Assembly (NCBI GenBank): GCA_030068075.1
Contig: CM057828.1
Span: forward strand, 114,689,699 to 114,753,698
Length of the DNA: 64,000 bases
Source of the DNA: Paguma larvata
Taxonomy: Eukaryota; Chordata; Mammalia; Carnivora; Viverridae
Direction: 5' to 3'
Shown: piece by piece, positions 47,260 through 59,128 of the stretch
Layout: each line of letters begins with the position of its first letter
Position numbering within the stretch: position 1 is the stretch's first letter
Position numbers and translations under genes: made by a program
The notes under the pieces: model-generated
The model's input: only the letters and a program-made list of their open reading frames with translations
What the model was told of the DNA's origin: nothing
Databases searched by the model: none

Positions 47260-47338
47260 TACAAACAAAACAAAACAAACCAAACAAAACAAAAACTAAA
47301 AACAACAACAACAAAACAAAACAAAAAAACAGAAAACC
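47260..47338. repeat. A-rich (CAAAA)n/(CAA)n simple repeat inside L1
   Basis: Repeats of caaaa and caa units occupy a site that in L1 normally carries only a short 'ggatacaaaaatgctg' string. Confidence 0.85.
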
Positions 47339-47453
47339 CCACACTAATTCAAAGGGATACATGCACCTCAGTGTTTATAGCAGCATTATTTACAATAACC
47401 AAATTATGGAAACATTCTAAATGTGCATCGACTAATGAATGCATAAAGAAGAT

Positions 47454-47456
<3 letters not shown>

Positions 47457-47507
<51 letters not shown>
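47457..47507. repeat. (AC)n microsatellite inside L1
   Basis: Uninterrupted 51-bp AC run replacing the short TA-rich 'ggtatatatatacaatgg' segment found at this L1 position. Confidence 0.96.
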
Positions 47508-47509
<2 letters not shown>

Positions 47510-47892
47510 AATACTACTCAGCCATAAAAAATAATGAAATCTTGCCCTTTACAACAACATTGCTTATTTTGTTAAGCAAAGTCAGTCGGAGAAAGACAAA
47601 TACCATATGATTTCACTCATATGTAGAATTTAAGAAATAAAGAAAGGGAAAAAAAGAGAAAGAGGCAAACCAAGAGACAGACTCTTAACTAGAGAGAACA
47701 AACTGATGGTTACCAGAGGGGAGGTAGGTTGGAGGATGGGTTAAATAGGTGACGGATACTAAGAAGTGCACTTGTGATGAGCACTGGGTGTTGTATGCAA
47801 GTGTTGAATCACTATTTTATACCTGAAACTAATATTACACTGTATGTTAACTAACTAGAATTAGCATAAAAACTTAAAGGAAAAAAAAAAAG

Positions 47893-49474
47893 AAAAATGG
47901 AGATGGACAAGGGAAATGATGAGGAAAATAATAGAGCCCAACGAAAAATTTCAACTCCTTCACAGTTGCACCTGAGATACGGTGATATGAAACCCTTTCC
48001 ACCAGAATTGCTAACTGCGAAACTCTTAGAAAACTTTATTGAAAGATAATCAACAATTACAACATACTATTTATATAAAACACATACATACAAATCAACA
48101 CCATATATTTTCTAGATATATTTAAATATACCAAATACAGATCTGGAGGATACATACCAAGCTAATAACAATGTTATTTTCTGTAGAAGTAGATAGATGT
48201 GGGAATAAGTCAACTTATTCAAAAATATTTTAATTTCTTTGGAGAGGTAGTCACAGCATTGCTGTGTAATACGCATTTTAATAATTTAATAAGTAAAATT
48301 AAAGAAAAGTAATCTAAAATGCATCATTTCAAGTATTGAGAAATTCCACCATTAGCATCATAATATGCCAAAAAGTCTAAACGAAGCCCTTCCTAACTAA
48401 TATCTACTTAATGTGTTTTTATTCAGTATCAACTTCATGCATAAAATGATGAAACCGTATTTTTAGGATACTTACAGGTGAATATAGAGCTGGGGGAGTT
48501 ACCATTGAGCCTAAGTCTCTCATTTAGAATCTATATAAGGCTTAATACATATAATTGCAGGGTTTACAAGAGAGGGGTGCTGATTCCACACTCCACTTCA
48601 TCCCACCTGCCCCAACTTTCTGAACTGACTTATGAAGATTTGTAACAGTCAGATATCAAACCTATAAAGAAAAGCACTAACTGTATGATACCAATCATAT
48701 CAAATTATGTCAAAGTTAACATTAAATTTCATAATCTTTAGATGCAAAGTGGAGAGACATAAAATGAAGCACAGTTGCAATTGCCACAAAATTTGCCCAT
48801 GAGGTAGGCACCCAAAGGAAGTAATAAGGCAATGAGCATGCTGAAGTCTAAATTTGTTAAAAACAATTAAAATGCTGTGTCATTATTTTCTTGATTCTAC
48901 AAGGACTAATTACTTCATTTATATTTTTAAAACATTTTTAGCCACTGGGGAAATTAATGTATATCTTGCTAAAACAGTGCAGCTATTTTGAATTATGGCT
49001 GATTTTTTTTAGCCCGGTAGTAATTAAAGTTCCTTTCTATTACAAAAGGAACCTCTGAGTATGAAGGTATTTTTACACACTGTACCTCAGAATGCATGAT
49101 GAAACTATAATAAAGCAAGAGAATTAGATTCTGAAAAGAAAGAACTGGCATAAGTTTGAATGATAAACCAAGACTATAAATCTATATCATTTACAGAAAG
49201 AATTAGCCATGCTAGCAGGAGAACAGACTTCTTCTATTTCTATAGAGAAATCCACAGACTGGGAGATTACAAATATGCAAACAGCTGATGAAATAATTAT
49301 GCAATAATAAATTGGAAACAAGATGTAAAAGTGGTCCTGAAGAGAGTCCTAACATTGAGAGATATGAGGACACCATTTTTCAATAATTTTGTTTACAGTG
49401 ATAATAATGAGAACAGACTAAATCCAGTTTGACAGACTATATGCAATTAATCTGTTTTAAGAGATTTGTGATGA
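47893..49474. other. No recognised feature
   Basis: About 1.6 kb of AT-rich sequence; no repeat family or exon recognised. Confidence 0.4.
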
Positions 49475-49635
49475 GGGGCACCTGGGTGGCTCAGTTGGTT
49501 AAGCATCTGACTCTTGCTTTGGGTCAGGTCATGATCTCATGGTTCATGAGATCCAGCCCCATGTCCGGCTCTTCACTGACAAGGTGGAGCCTCCTTGGAA
49601 TTCTCTCTTGCCCTCTCTCTCTGCCCCTCCCCCAT

Positions 49636-49686
<51 letters not shown>

Positions 49687-49740
49687 TGCGCGTGCAGGCA
49701 CACACATGCGTTCTGTCTCTCAAAATAAATAAACTTAAAA
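49475..49740 (+). mobile_element. Felid CAN SINE with internal (GT)n expansion
   Basis: Head ggggcacctgggtggctcag. The usual CT-rich segment after ctgcccctcccccattc is replaced or extended by a (GT)24 run at 49638-49685. It resumes with ctgtctctcaaaataaataa and an A tail. Confidence 0.94.
49638..49685. repeat. (GT)24 microsatellite inside SINE
   Basis: Uninterrupted 48-bp GT run. Confidence 0.96.
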
Positions 49741-50301
49741 AAAATCTGTGGTTAAATATTGAAAAACCTTTCAGATTTAGAAAAATTTGTCAAGGAACAA
49801 TTGCCAAAAATGTGGTCAGTTAAAATCAGTATTATATTTTCCAAAAAATTATCAGCAATAAAAAAGGTACAAAAAAACCAGAAGAATATGTTCAAGAAAG
49901 AGATTGGTAAAATGAAATAAAAGCAATCCCAAGAGTTTTATTTTAATTGTTTTTAGTTCTTCATTCAAGTATAATTAGCATATAGCATTATATTAGTTTC
50001 ACGTATATGATACAGTGATTCAATGCTCCTATACATTACTCAAGACTCATCATGATATGTATACTCTTAATCACCTTCGCCCATTTCACCCATCACCCCA
50101 TCTACCTCCCTTCTGACAAGGACTCCTTAAAAGTCTGCTTTGTTTTGTCTTTCTCTTTGTTTCCTAAATTCCACATATGAGTGAAATCATATGGCATGTG
50201 TCTTTCTCCGACTGTCTTCACTTAGCATTACACCCTCTAGATCCATCAGTGTTGTTGGAAATGGTAAGATTTCATTCCTTTTTATGCCTGAGTAATATTC
50301 C

Positions 50302-50304
<3 letters not shown>

Positions 50305-50337
<33 letters not shown>
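50305..50337. repeat. (AC)n microsatellite inside L1 (TG in L1 sense)
   Basis: A 33-bp AC run at the same L1 position as the repeat at 47457-47507 in the other L1 copy. Confidence 0.96.
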
Positions 50338-50342
<5 letters not shown>

Positions 50343-52354
50343 TCCACTTCTTCTTGATCCATTCATCTGGGTTGATTCCACATCCTGGTGATGGTAAGTA
50401 ATTCTGCAAGAAACATTGGGGTGCTTATATCTTTTCAAATGCATGTTTCCATTTTCTTTTGGTAAATATCCAATAGTGGAATTGCTGGATCATGTGATAA
50501 TTCTATTTTTAATTTTGTGAAGAACTCCCATACTGTTTTCACAATTGCTGCACCTATTTACATTACACCAAGAGTAAGCAAGGGTTCCTTTTTCTCTACA
50601 TCTTCACTGACACTTGTCATTTCTTGTGGTTTTGATTTTAGCTATTCTTAGAGGTGTAAAGTAATATCTCATTGTGGTTTTTATTTGCATTTCCCTGATG
50701 ATGAGTGATGTTGAGCATCTTTTCACGTGTATGTTGGCTATCTGTATGTCTTCTTTGGAAAAATGCCTATTCAGGTCCATTTTTTTAATGGGATAATTTA
50801 TTTTTTTTGTATTGAGCTGTATAAGTTCTTTATATATTTAGGATATTAATCCATTATCAGATATATCATTTGCAAATATCTTCTATTCAGTAGATTGTCT
50901 TTTTGTTTTGTTGATGGTTTCCTTCACTGTACAACAGCTTTTTATTTTGGTGTAGTCCCAACAGTTTAATTTTGTTTTTATTTCCCTTGTCAAAGGAGAC
51001 ATATCTAGAAAAATATTTTCATGACTAATGTCAAAGCATACTGCCTATGCTTTCTTCTAGGGAGTTTATGCTTTCAGGTCACATATTTAGGTCTATAATC
51101 CATTTTGAGTTCATTTTTGTGCATGGTGTAAGAATGTAGTTCAGCTTCATTCTCAGCTTCCCACTGTTTATTGAAAAGACTGTCTTTTTTCTATTGAATA
51201 TTCTTTCCCACTTTGTCATAGATTAATTGACCATAAAAGCATAGGTTTATTTCTGAGCTCTGTATTCTGTTCTATTGATCTATGTGTCTATTTTGTGCCA
51301 CTACCATCCTGTTTTGATTACTATAGTTCTGTAATACATCTTGAAATCAAGGATTGTGATGCCCCCGGTTTTGTTCTTTTTCAAGGTGGCTTTGGCTATT
51401 GGAATTTAGGATTACTTGTTCTAGTTCTGTGAAAACTGCTGTTGGTATTTTGATAGGGATTGCACTGAATCTGTAGATTTCTGTGACTAGTGTGAGCATT
51501 GTAATAATATTGGTTCTCCCAATCCATAAGCATGGACTATTTTTCTGTTTGTATGTTTCATCTTCAATTTCTTTCATTCATGGTTTTTAGTTTTTATAGT
51601 ACAGGTCTTTCACTTCCTTGGTTAAGTTTATTCCTGATTATTTTATTATTTTTGGTGCAATTGTAAATGGGATTGTTTACTTAGTTTCTCGTTCTGCTAC
51701 TTCATTATTAGTGTACAGAAATGCAACAGATTTCTATATATTCATTATGTATCCTGTTACTTTACTGAATTCATTTGTCAGCTCTAGTATATTTTGGTGG
51801 AGTCTTCAGAGTTTTCGACATACAGTATCATATCACCTGCAAATAGTGAAAGTTTTACTTCCTCCTTACCAATTTGGATGCCTTTTATTCTTTTTTGTTG
51901 TTTTCTGGCTGTGGCTAGGACTTCCAGTACTAAGTTGAATAAAAGTGGTGAGAGAGGACATCCTTGTTTTGTTTCTGATCTCGGAGGGAAAGCTCTCGGT
52001 TTTTTACCATTGAGTACGATGTTAGCTGTGGTTTTTCATATATGGCCTCTATACTGTTGAAGTATGTTCCTTCTAAACCTACTTTGTTGAGATTTTTTTA
52101 TCATGAATGGATGTTATATGTTGTCAAATGCTTTTTCTGCATCTACTGAAATTATTATATGGTCTTTATCATTTTTCTTGTTAATGTGACATACAGCATT
52201 GATTGATTTGCCAATATTGAACCACTCTTGCACCCCAAGAATAAATTCTACTTGATTGTGCTTAGTGATTTTTTTAATGTATTGTTGGATTCAGTTTGCT
52301 AATATTTTGTTGAAGATTTCTGCACCTATGTTCATCAGAGATATTGGCCCACAA

Positions 52355-52392
52355 TTCTCTCTCTCTTTCTTCCTTCCTTCCTTCCTTCCTTC

Positions 52393-52443
<51 letters not shown>

Positions 52444-52535
52444 TTCCTTCCTTCCTTCCTTCCTTCCTTCCTTCCTTCCTTCCTTCCTTCCTTCCTTCCT
52501 CTCTCTCTCTCTCTCTCTCTCCCTCTCTCTTTCCT

Positions 52536-52601
<66 letters not shown>

Positions 52602-52644
52602 CCTCCCTCCCTCCCTCCCTCCTTCCCTTCCTTCCTTTCTTTTT
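52355..52644. repeat. 290-nt uninterrupted polypyrimidine tract, (TTCC)n/(CTTT)n/(CT)n/(CCCT)n
   Basis: Not one purine occurs on the plus strand across 290 nt. Blocks in order: CT, TTCC, CTTT, TTCC, CT, CTTT, CT, CCCT, TTCC. L1 sequence continues directly on both sides (gatattggcccacaa and gtagtgtctttatcttg), so it grew from a short native T/C stretch in ORF2. Confidence 0.97.
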
Positions 52645-52778
52645 GTAGTGTCTTTATCTTGTTTTGGTATCAGGGTAATCCTGGCTTGTTGAATGAATTT
52701 GGAAGCTTTCCTCCCTCTTCTAGTTTTTGAAATAGTTTGAGAAGAATAGATATTAACACTTCTTTAAATGTTTGTTAG

Positions 52779-52972
52779 AGGAGTGCCTGGATAACTCAGT
52801 CAGTTAAATGTCCAACTTCACCTCAGGTCATGATCTCATGGTTTGTAGGTTAAAGCCCTGCATTGGCTCTGTGCTGACAGCTCAGAGCCTGAAGTCTGCT
52901 TTGGATTTTCTCTCTGCCCCAACCCCACTCATGCTCTGTCTCTCTCAAAAAGAAATAAACTTTAAAAAAAAT
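52779..52972 (+). mobile_element. CAN SINE nested in L1 ORF2
   Basis: Head gagtgcctggataactcagt, body tggctctgtgctgacagctc, tail aagaaataaactttaaa. Flanks ttaaatgtttgttag (52764-52778) and ttaaaattcttgctag (52973-52988) form an approximate target duplication. L1 resumes at gaattcacatgtgaaaccat. Confidence 0.93.
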
Positions 52973-54799
52973 TAAAATTCTTGCTAGAATTCACATGTGA
53001 AACCATCTGGTCCTGGAATTTTGTTTACTGGGAATTTTTTCATTGCTAGTAATTGGTGTTTTCTAATTTTCTATTTCTTCTTGATTCACTTTGAGAGGTT
53101 ATATGTTTCTAGGAATTTATCCATTTCCTCCAGATTGTCCAATTTGTTGGCATATAATTTTCACAATATTTGTATTTGTAGTGTTCTTTGTATTTGTGGT
53201 GTCAGTTGTTATTTCCCCTCTATTAGTTCTGATTTTATTTGAATCTTCTATCTCTTCCTCCTCCTCCTCATCTACCTATTCCTCCTCTTTCTTCTTTTTA
53301 TTCTGGCTAAGATTTATTAATTTCATTGATCTTTTCTAAGAAACAGCTCCTGGTTTCAATGATTCAATGATCTGTTTTCTTCTTTTTTAGTTTCTATTTC
53401 ATTTATTTCCCCTCTAATTAATGATTTCCTTCCTTCTACTTGCTTTGGGCTTTTTCTTTATATAGCTCCATTAGAAATTTTTTTTTTGCTTCTTGAGGTA
53501 GATATGTATTGCTATAACCTTCCCTTAGAATTGCTTTTGCCGCATCCCAAAGATTTCGAATGACTGTGTTTTCATTTTGTCTCCATGTATCTTCTGACCC
53601 ATTCATTATATAGTAGACGTTATTTAATCTCTGTATATTTGTGTTCTTCCCAGATTTTTTTCTTGTAATTCATTTTTAGTTTCATATCATTTTGGTTGGA
53701 AAAGATGCATGATAGAGCTCAATCTTTATGAATGTCTTAAGATTTATTTTGTGGCCTCACAGTGATGTAGTCTGGAGAATGTTCCATGTACACTGGAAAA
53801 TAATATGTATTCCATTATTTTTGGATGCAATGTTCTGAATCTATTAGATCCATATGTGTCATTCGAAGCCACTGTTTGTTTCCTTGTTGATTTTCTGTCT
53901 AGATGGTCTATCCATTGATGTAATGGGGTATAAAAGTCCCCTACTATTTCTATGGTACCATTTATTTCTTCCTTCATGTCTGTTAATACTTGCTTTATGT
54001 ATTTGGGTTCTTCCATGTTGGGTGGATAGTTACAATTGTTATATCTTTTTGTTGGATTGTCCCCTTTATGATTGTGTAGTCTCCTTCTTTGTTTCTTGTT
54101 AAGTCTTTTTCTTAAAGTCTATATTGCTCAATATAAGTAGTGCTACCCTAGCTTTCTTTTTGCTACTATTTGCATGATAAATGTTTTTCCATCCCTTCAT
54201 TTTTGATTTGCATGTGACTTCAGGTCTGAAAATAATCTCTCTTAGGCAGTATACAGATGGGTCTTCCTTTTTTATCCATTCAGTTACCCTATGTCTTCTG
54301 AAGGGAGCATTTAGTATATTTACAAAGTAATTATTGATAGATATGTATTCACTGCCACCTTGTTACTTTTTATGATTGTTTTTGTAGTTATTCTCTGTTC
54401 ATTTCTTCTCTTTCTCTCTTTCTTTGTGGTTGACAGCTTTCTTTAGTGATATATTTAGATTCTTTTCTCTTTATTTTTTATCTATGAGAGGTTTTTGATT
54501 CATTGTTACCATTAGGTTTATAAATACCAGCCTATACATATAGCAAATTTCAATTAAATTGATGGCTGCTTAGTTTGAATCCATTCTAAAGTACTAAATT
54601 TTTTCTATCCTTGCATGTTTTATGTATATGATGTCATAACTTACATCCTTTCATTTTGTGAACTGGTTTTTATAGATATAGTTGATTTTAGTACTTACAT
54701 GCTTTAAACTCCATAATGGTTTTATAAGTGATTAATCTACTTTTATTATGTTTGCATATACTTGTGGAATTTTTTCCTTTCCTAACTTTCTTACTCCTG

Positions 54800-55705
54800 A
54801 TTATGGCCCTTTCTTTCCTTTAACATTTCTTATAAGACTAGTTTAGTGCTGATGAACTCCTTTAACTTATATTTGTCTGGGGAACTCTTTATCTCTCCTT
54901 CCATTCTAAATGATAGCCTTGCTGGATAGAGCAGGGTTGTTCCCTCCCCCCCCCCCCCCCCCCGCCCTCCTTAGCACTTTGAGTATATCATGACATTCCC
55001 TTCTGGACTATAAAGTCTCTGCTGAAAAGTCAGCAGATAGCCTTATGAAGTTTCCCTTGTATGTAACTATTTTCTCTTCTCTTGCTGCTTTTTAAAATTT
55101 CTCTGTATCACCACTTTCTGCCAATTTAATTGTTATGTGTCTTGGTGTAGACCTCCTTGGCTTGGTATTGTTGGGAGCTCTATATGCCTCCTCAATCTGG
55201 ATGTCTGTTTCCCAGATTAGAGAAGTTCAGGTATTATTTCATAAAATGATTTTTTTTGCTCCCTTTTCTCTGTCTTCTTCTGGGATCCCTATAACATGAA
55301 TATTATTATGCTGGATGTGTTTCTGAGTTCTCTTAACCTATTCTACTTATTTATTATTCTGTTTTGCTTTTGCTGTTTAGCTTGGGTGCTTTCTATTACT
55401 CCATCTTCCAGCTTGCTGATATGCTCTGCTTCCTGTAGTCTACTACTTATTCCCTCTAGTGAATTTTTAATTTCAGTTATTGAGTTCTTCATCTCTGACT
55501 GGCTCTTTTCTATATTTTCTATCTCATTGTTGAGTATCTCACTGAGATCCTCCACTCTTTTCTCAAGCCCAATGAGTATCTTTCTTTTTCACTGTTACTG
55601 TGAATTTTCTATCAGGCTTATTGCTTATCTCCATTTCATTTGGCTCTTTTGCTGTGATTTTGTTCTGTTCTGTCATTTGGGAAATATTCCTCTGATTCCT
55701 CATTT
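54800..55705 (-). pseudogene. L1 ORF1 remnant
   Basis: The coiled-coil part is seen at 55343-55555 (ENIEKSQSEMKNSITEIKNS, RLQEAEHISKLED). The C-terminal domain spans about 54800-55110 and is interrupted by an 18-C homopolymer at 54946-54963. The likely start is near 55705. Disrupted by stops and shifts. Confidence 0.78.
54946..54963. repeat. (C)18 homopolymer
   Basis: Eighteen consecutive C in an L1 ORF1 region that normally has only a short pyrimidine run. Confidence 0.95.
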
Positions 55706-56598
55706 TGTCTAACTCCCTGTGTTTGTGTCTATGTGTTAGGAAGGTCAGCTACCTCTCCTGATCTTGAGAGAAGTGGCCTTATGAAGAAGAGATTCTGTGG
55801 TGTCCTGTAGCACAATGTCCCCTTGACCAGAACCTGGCATGTCACAAGTGTCTCCTAAGTGTGCTGCATGCTGAACCATGTTTGCCTTCAGTCTTGTCAG
55901 TGACAAAGGCACTCTTTGTGTGTTGTGGGCAGAGTTTGGTCCTTGTGTTATTAAGTGGCCAGTTTGTGGCTATCTTGTGTTAGACAAGACGTCTGCCCTC
56001 AGTCCCCTCCTGGCTTCACAGGGAACTGTAGGACGCTCTCCCTCTGTTGTTCCCTGAGAGGCTTTCATTGGGAGGCAGGACCAGCAATCAGATCAGCTGT
56101 CTATCCCCAGCCCATTGCTAGGGTTGCAGTTGAACTGGTGGATGTGGTTATCTTCCCCTCTCCCGGGGTAAGAGTCCCTTTGGAGTGATGCTGGTCACTG
56201 TCAGGTCTGCTTGCAGAATGAGACGCATCAGGTGCTGCTTGGAAGGACTCATACAAAGTGGTGTGGGTTGGATGGGGCAAATCCACAGGAGAATGGAGGG
56301 GCAGGGCATGCTGTATTAATTAGCAAGCAAGGTGGTAAGTGTTCATGCTGGTTCCTACAGGTGTCCTTGTATCTAGGCTGGGGAGGAGGAAAAATTATGG
56401 TACCCACCAGGTTTTTTGTTCTTGGAGAAGTCTCCTAAAGATTCCTGACCCTCCAGTGCATGTTTTGAGACTAATAAATAAATCTTCTCCCTGTATACGG
56501 GTACTTCTATGCTGCATCTGAGATGGGTTGTTTTTTATGTTGGCACTTTAAGGTGGGGTCTCAGTTTCCTATTTCCTTCCACCTCTTCCAGTTGATTT

Positions 56599-56808
56599 GT
56601 TCTTAAATGTTTATTTATTTTTGAGAGAGAGACAGAGTGTGAGTGGGGGATGGGCAGAGAGAGAGAGAGGGAGACATAGAATCTGAAGCAGGCTCCAGGC
56701 TCTGAGCTGTCAGCACAGAGCCTGATGCAGAGCTTGAACTCACAAACTATGAGATCATGACCTGAGCCAAAGTCAGATGCTTAACCAACTGAGCCACCCA
56801 GGCACCCC
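56599..56808 (-). mobile_element. Felid CAN SINE nested in the L1 5' UTR
   Basis: Inverted SINE with tail atgtttatttatttttgaga and head gagccacccaggcacccc. Flanked by an exact 12-bp target duplication tccagttgattt at 56587-56598 and 56809-56820. Confidence 0.95.
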
Positions 56809-57261
56809 TCCAGTTGATTTTAAAGTTCCTGGTGTTAAGCCCCACTGACTGTAAGACCTTGCAAAGTTAAGCCCCTCTGGTTTTCAAAGCCAAGTGTTTT
56901 GGGGACTTGTTTTCCTAGTGTAGGTCGCTTATGTCTAGGGTGTCTGGTGTGGGGTCTGTTCATCTCTCTTCTCCATTCTTGTTCTGTCCCCCACTGTGCT
57001 CAGTCTCTTGGGTTAGTTTCGTTCTTGACTGGGACTCTGTCCTTCCTATCATTTTCAATATGGCCTCTTCCCTACAATTACCTGTGGATAGTCTAGTTTA
57101 CCAGTGTTCCATTAATTTTCTGGGTTAGTTCCACTGATGTGTCTGTTACCTAGGTGTGTCTGCGGATGAAGTAACTTTAGGATCCTCTTACTCTGCCATC
57201 TTCCAGAACAGTCCGACAGAGAATTTTAAATGCGTGTAAGAACGTACATGAGCTTTATTTA

Positions 57262-57425
57262 CAGACAGTTTGAAATCTCATCATTGGCCAATTATCAGCT
57301 GTGTAATCTTGGGCAAGTTGCTGAACATTCTGAACTTCAGTTTCTTCATTTAATAAAACGGGTGTAATGAGGCCCCTCCTTGCAGTACTGTGGTAAATAC
57401 TGGCAATTATGCTGTCCAGCATGGA
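57262..57425 (+). mobile_element. MIR SINE
   Basis: Plus-strand MIR: tcagctgtgtaatcttgggc, aagttgctgaacattctgaa and cagtttcttcatttaataaaa. Confidence 0.8.
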
Positions 57426-57439
57426 CAATGGTAGTTCAT

Positions 57440-57575
57440 CATCAGTGTTTTATGGACAGACAGAGAAAGTGAGGTCAACAGTCTATCTAAGCTCGCTCAG
57501 CTGATAAGAGACAGAACATGGTCCCATTATCCACTGCTGCTGATTCCCAAGTCAGTGTGATTTCCTCTGTACATC
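57440..57575 (-). mobile_element. MIR SINE (second copy, inverted)
   Basis: Reverse-complement MIR: ttttatggacagacagagaa, agtgaggtcaacagtctatc, gctcgctcagctgataagag and gattcccaagtcagtgtgat. Confidence 0.65.
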
Positions 57576-58866
57576 CAATCTGACCCTCAGCCATTTTCTT
57601 ACCCGAAGGAACAGAATTACATGTAATATAATAACAAAAACATGTAGCACTACTAAAGCATTTTAAAATAAATTACAAGTAGGGAGTTTGGTTCAAATGT
57701 TAATAAAAAATTACTATTTGGTTTAAAATTCTTGACAATTTTATGCAAAACATTAAAAAATTGTCACACTGCCTTAACTAGGAATTCTTCCTAATTTCTA
57801 AAAGTTCACAAGAAAGCCCATTTTCACATGATTTGACGATTTGTAGTTGAGCTGTTTAAGACCTTTTGGAAAAATTAACTTATCCAAAAACAAAATCCAG
57901 ACTAACATATATATTAAGTTACTATATATATATATTAAGTATATACATATACATTAGGTATATACTTTCATATATACATTATATATGAAACATTTAGTTT
58001 CATATTCTTTAAAACAGTATAGCACACTAAATGTAAACATTTCTGATATTTTTATATATGTGATATTAGATATAACAGGTCATTCATTATTAAATATGAT
58101 TCACCATTTAATGCAGCACAGTAACATTTAATAATTACTTTTGCAGGGTTTACATGAGATCCTTGCCCATTTGCCTAGCTTTGTTTCAAATAGTGTAAAT
58201 ACACAGAGGGGTTTCCTCCTTCCACTCCCCACAGAAGCTGAGTACTTGATATTATGGCTCAAAGTTGCTGGCACTCACAGCAAGTGCAGAGATGCAGAAT
58301 AACAGGTGCACAAGAGGGAACATTTTGGATAACCTTTAGTCATCCAAGCTCATCCTTCATGCGCATGTCCTAAACCACTTAGTACCAAAGCTCTTTCTAT
58401 CAGACTTCTTCTCACCTCTCAGCACCTCTCCTCTGCTAAGATGCTGTTACGACACATTCCTGAAATATAGATGATCATGTCCTTATTTGTCCTCATTTTC
58501 CCCCATAATTTCTTTACAGAAATAGCTTTTACATCTTCATATCTATTTGCAAACTTCAGTTCTCTTTTTCTTTCAATACTAATAAGCAAAGGAACTCACA
58601 TTTCACATAATGGAGATAAATTCGCTAAATGTCACAAAAGCATACACAGTGAATTGCACAAACTAAAGAATTTTGCCTTGAGAAGGAATACTGTACACCC
58701 TTAAAATAAAGTGGCATGAAATTATTGAAAGAAAATATGTCATTTGCTTAGACTTCTATTATTTATTAAAAGCTACTGAGATTGATATATTTTCAAATAA
58801 AAAGTTGATATTTAAAAGAACAAATTCCTCCTCATGAAGAATCCAAACAGAATGATAACAAAATCT
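57576..58866. other. No recognised family; TA-rich patch
   Basis: AT-rich sequence with a TA/TACA tract at about 57905-57992 containing repeated atatattaagt units. The frame at 58471-58704 (+) resembles nothing known to me. Confidence 0.45.
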
Positions 58867-58884
58867 AAAATATTAAGTATTTTA

Positions 58885-59110
58885 TTTATTTTTAATTTTT
58901 TAATGTTTATTTATTTTTGAGAGAGAGAGAGACAGACAGAGCATGAGCAGGGGAGGGGCACAGACAGAGAGGGGGACACAGAATCTGAAACAGGCTCCAG
59001 GCTCCGAGCTGTCAGCACAGAGCCTGATGCGGGGCTTGAACTCAGGAGCAGTGAGATCATGACCTGAGCTGAAGTCGGAAGCTCAACAGGCTGAGCCACC
59101 CAGGCGCCCC
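58885..59110 (-). mobile_element. Young felid CAN SINE
   Basis: Inverted SINE with a near-consensus head gagccacccaggcgcccc. Flanked by an exact 18-bp target duplication aaaatattaagtatttta at 58867-58884 and 59111-59128. Low decay suggests a recent insertion. Confidence 0.97.
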
Positions 59111-59128
59111 AAAATATTAAGTATTTTA

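Larger units (their letters stand above)
47143..47892 (+). mobile_element. LINE-1 3' end (carnivore type) with internal repeat expansions
   Basis: ORF2 C-terminus and 3' UTR: agttactctggaaaatagca, atgatccagcaatcgcacta, then after the CA tract gaatactactcagccataaa, accatatgatttcactcata and aactaatattacactgtatg, ending in an A tail. An A-rich CAAAA-type expansion (47260-47338) and a CA expansion (47457-47507) have grown inside it. 5'-truncated near 47143. Confidence 0.9.
50170..54360 (-). pseudogene. L1 ORF2 remnant (endonuclease-reverse transcriptase)
   Basis: The endonuclease region is visible at 53744-54016 (EPKYIKQVLTDMKEEI, VGDFYTPL, SSVHGTFSR). The C-terminus at 50187-50444 contains MEYYSGIKRNEILPF and LEGVMLSE. 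The frame is broken by stops, a 290-nt pyrimidine expansion, a nested SINE and a CA expansion, so no reverse transcriptase could be made. Confidence 0.82.
49935..57205 (-). mobile_element. Full-length LINE-1 (carnivore type) with nested insertions
   Basis: On the minus strand this runs from a 5' end near 57205 (ctggaagatggcagagtaag) through 5' UTR, ORF1 and ORF2 to a 3' UTR and tail near 49935. The span is 7.27 kb. Removing two SINEs (52779-52972, 56599-56808) and the pyrimidine expansion (52355-52644) leaves about 6.6 kb, close to a full element. Frames carry many stops. It is in sense with GPR158. Confidence 0.88.

Noticed and set aside
52256..52730. Two plus-strand open frames of about 130 codons rich in Ser/Leu/Phe/Pro
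   Set aside because: They are translations of the pyrimidine microsatellite, which has no stops in any frame on that strand.
55955..56521. Overlapping plus-strand frames in a less AT-rich stretch, possible gene
   Set aside because: The region is the reverse strand of the L1 5' UTR, which is naturally GC-richer; no independent coding evidence.
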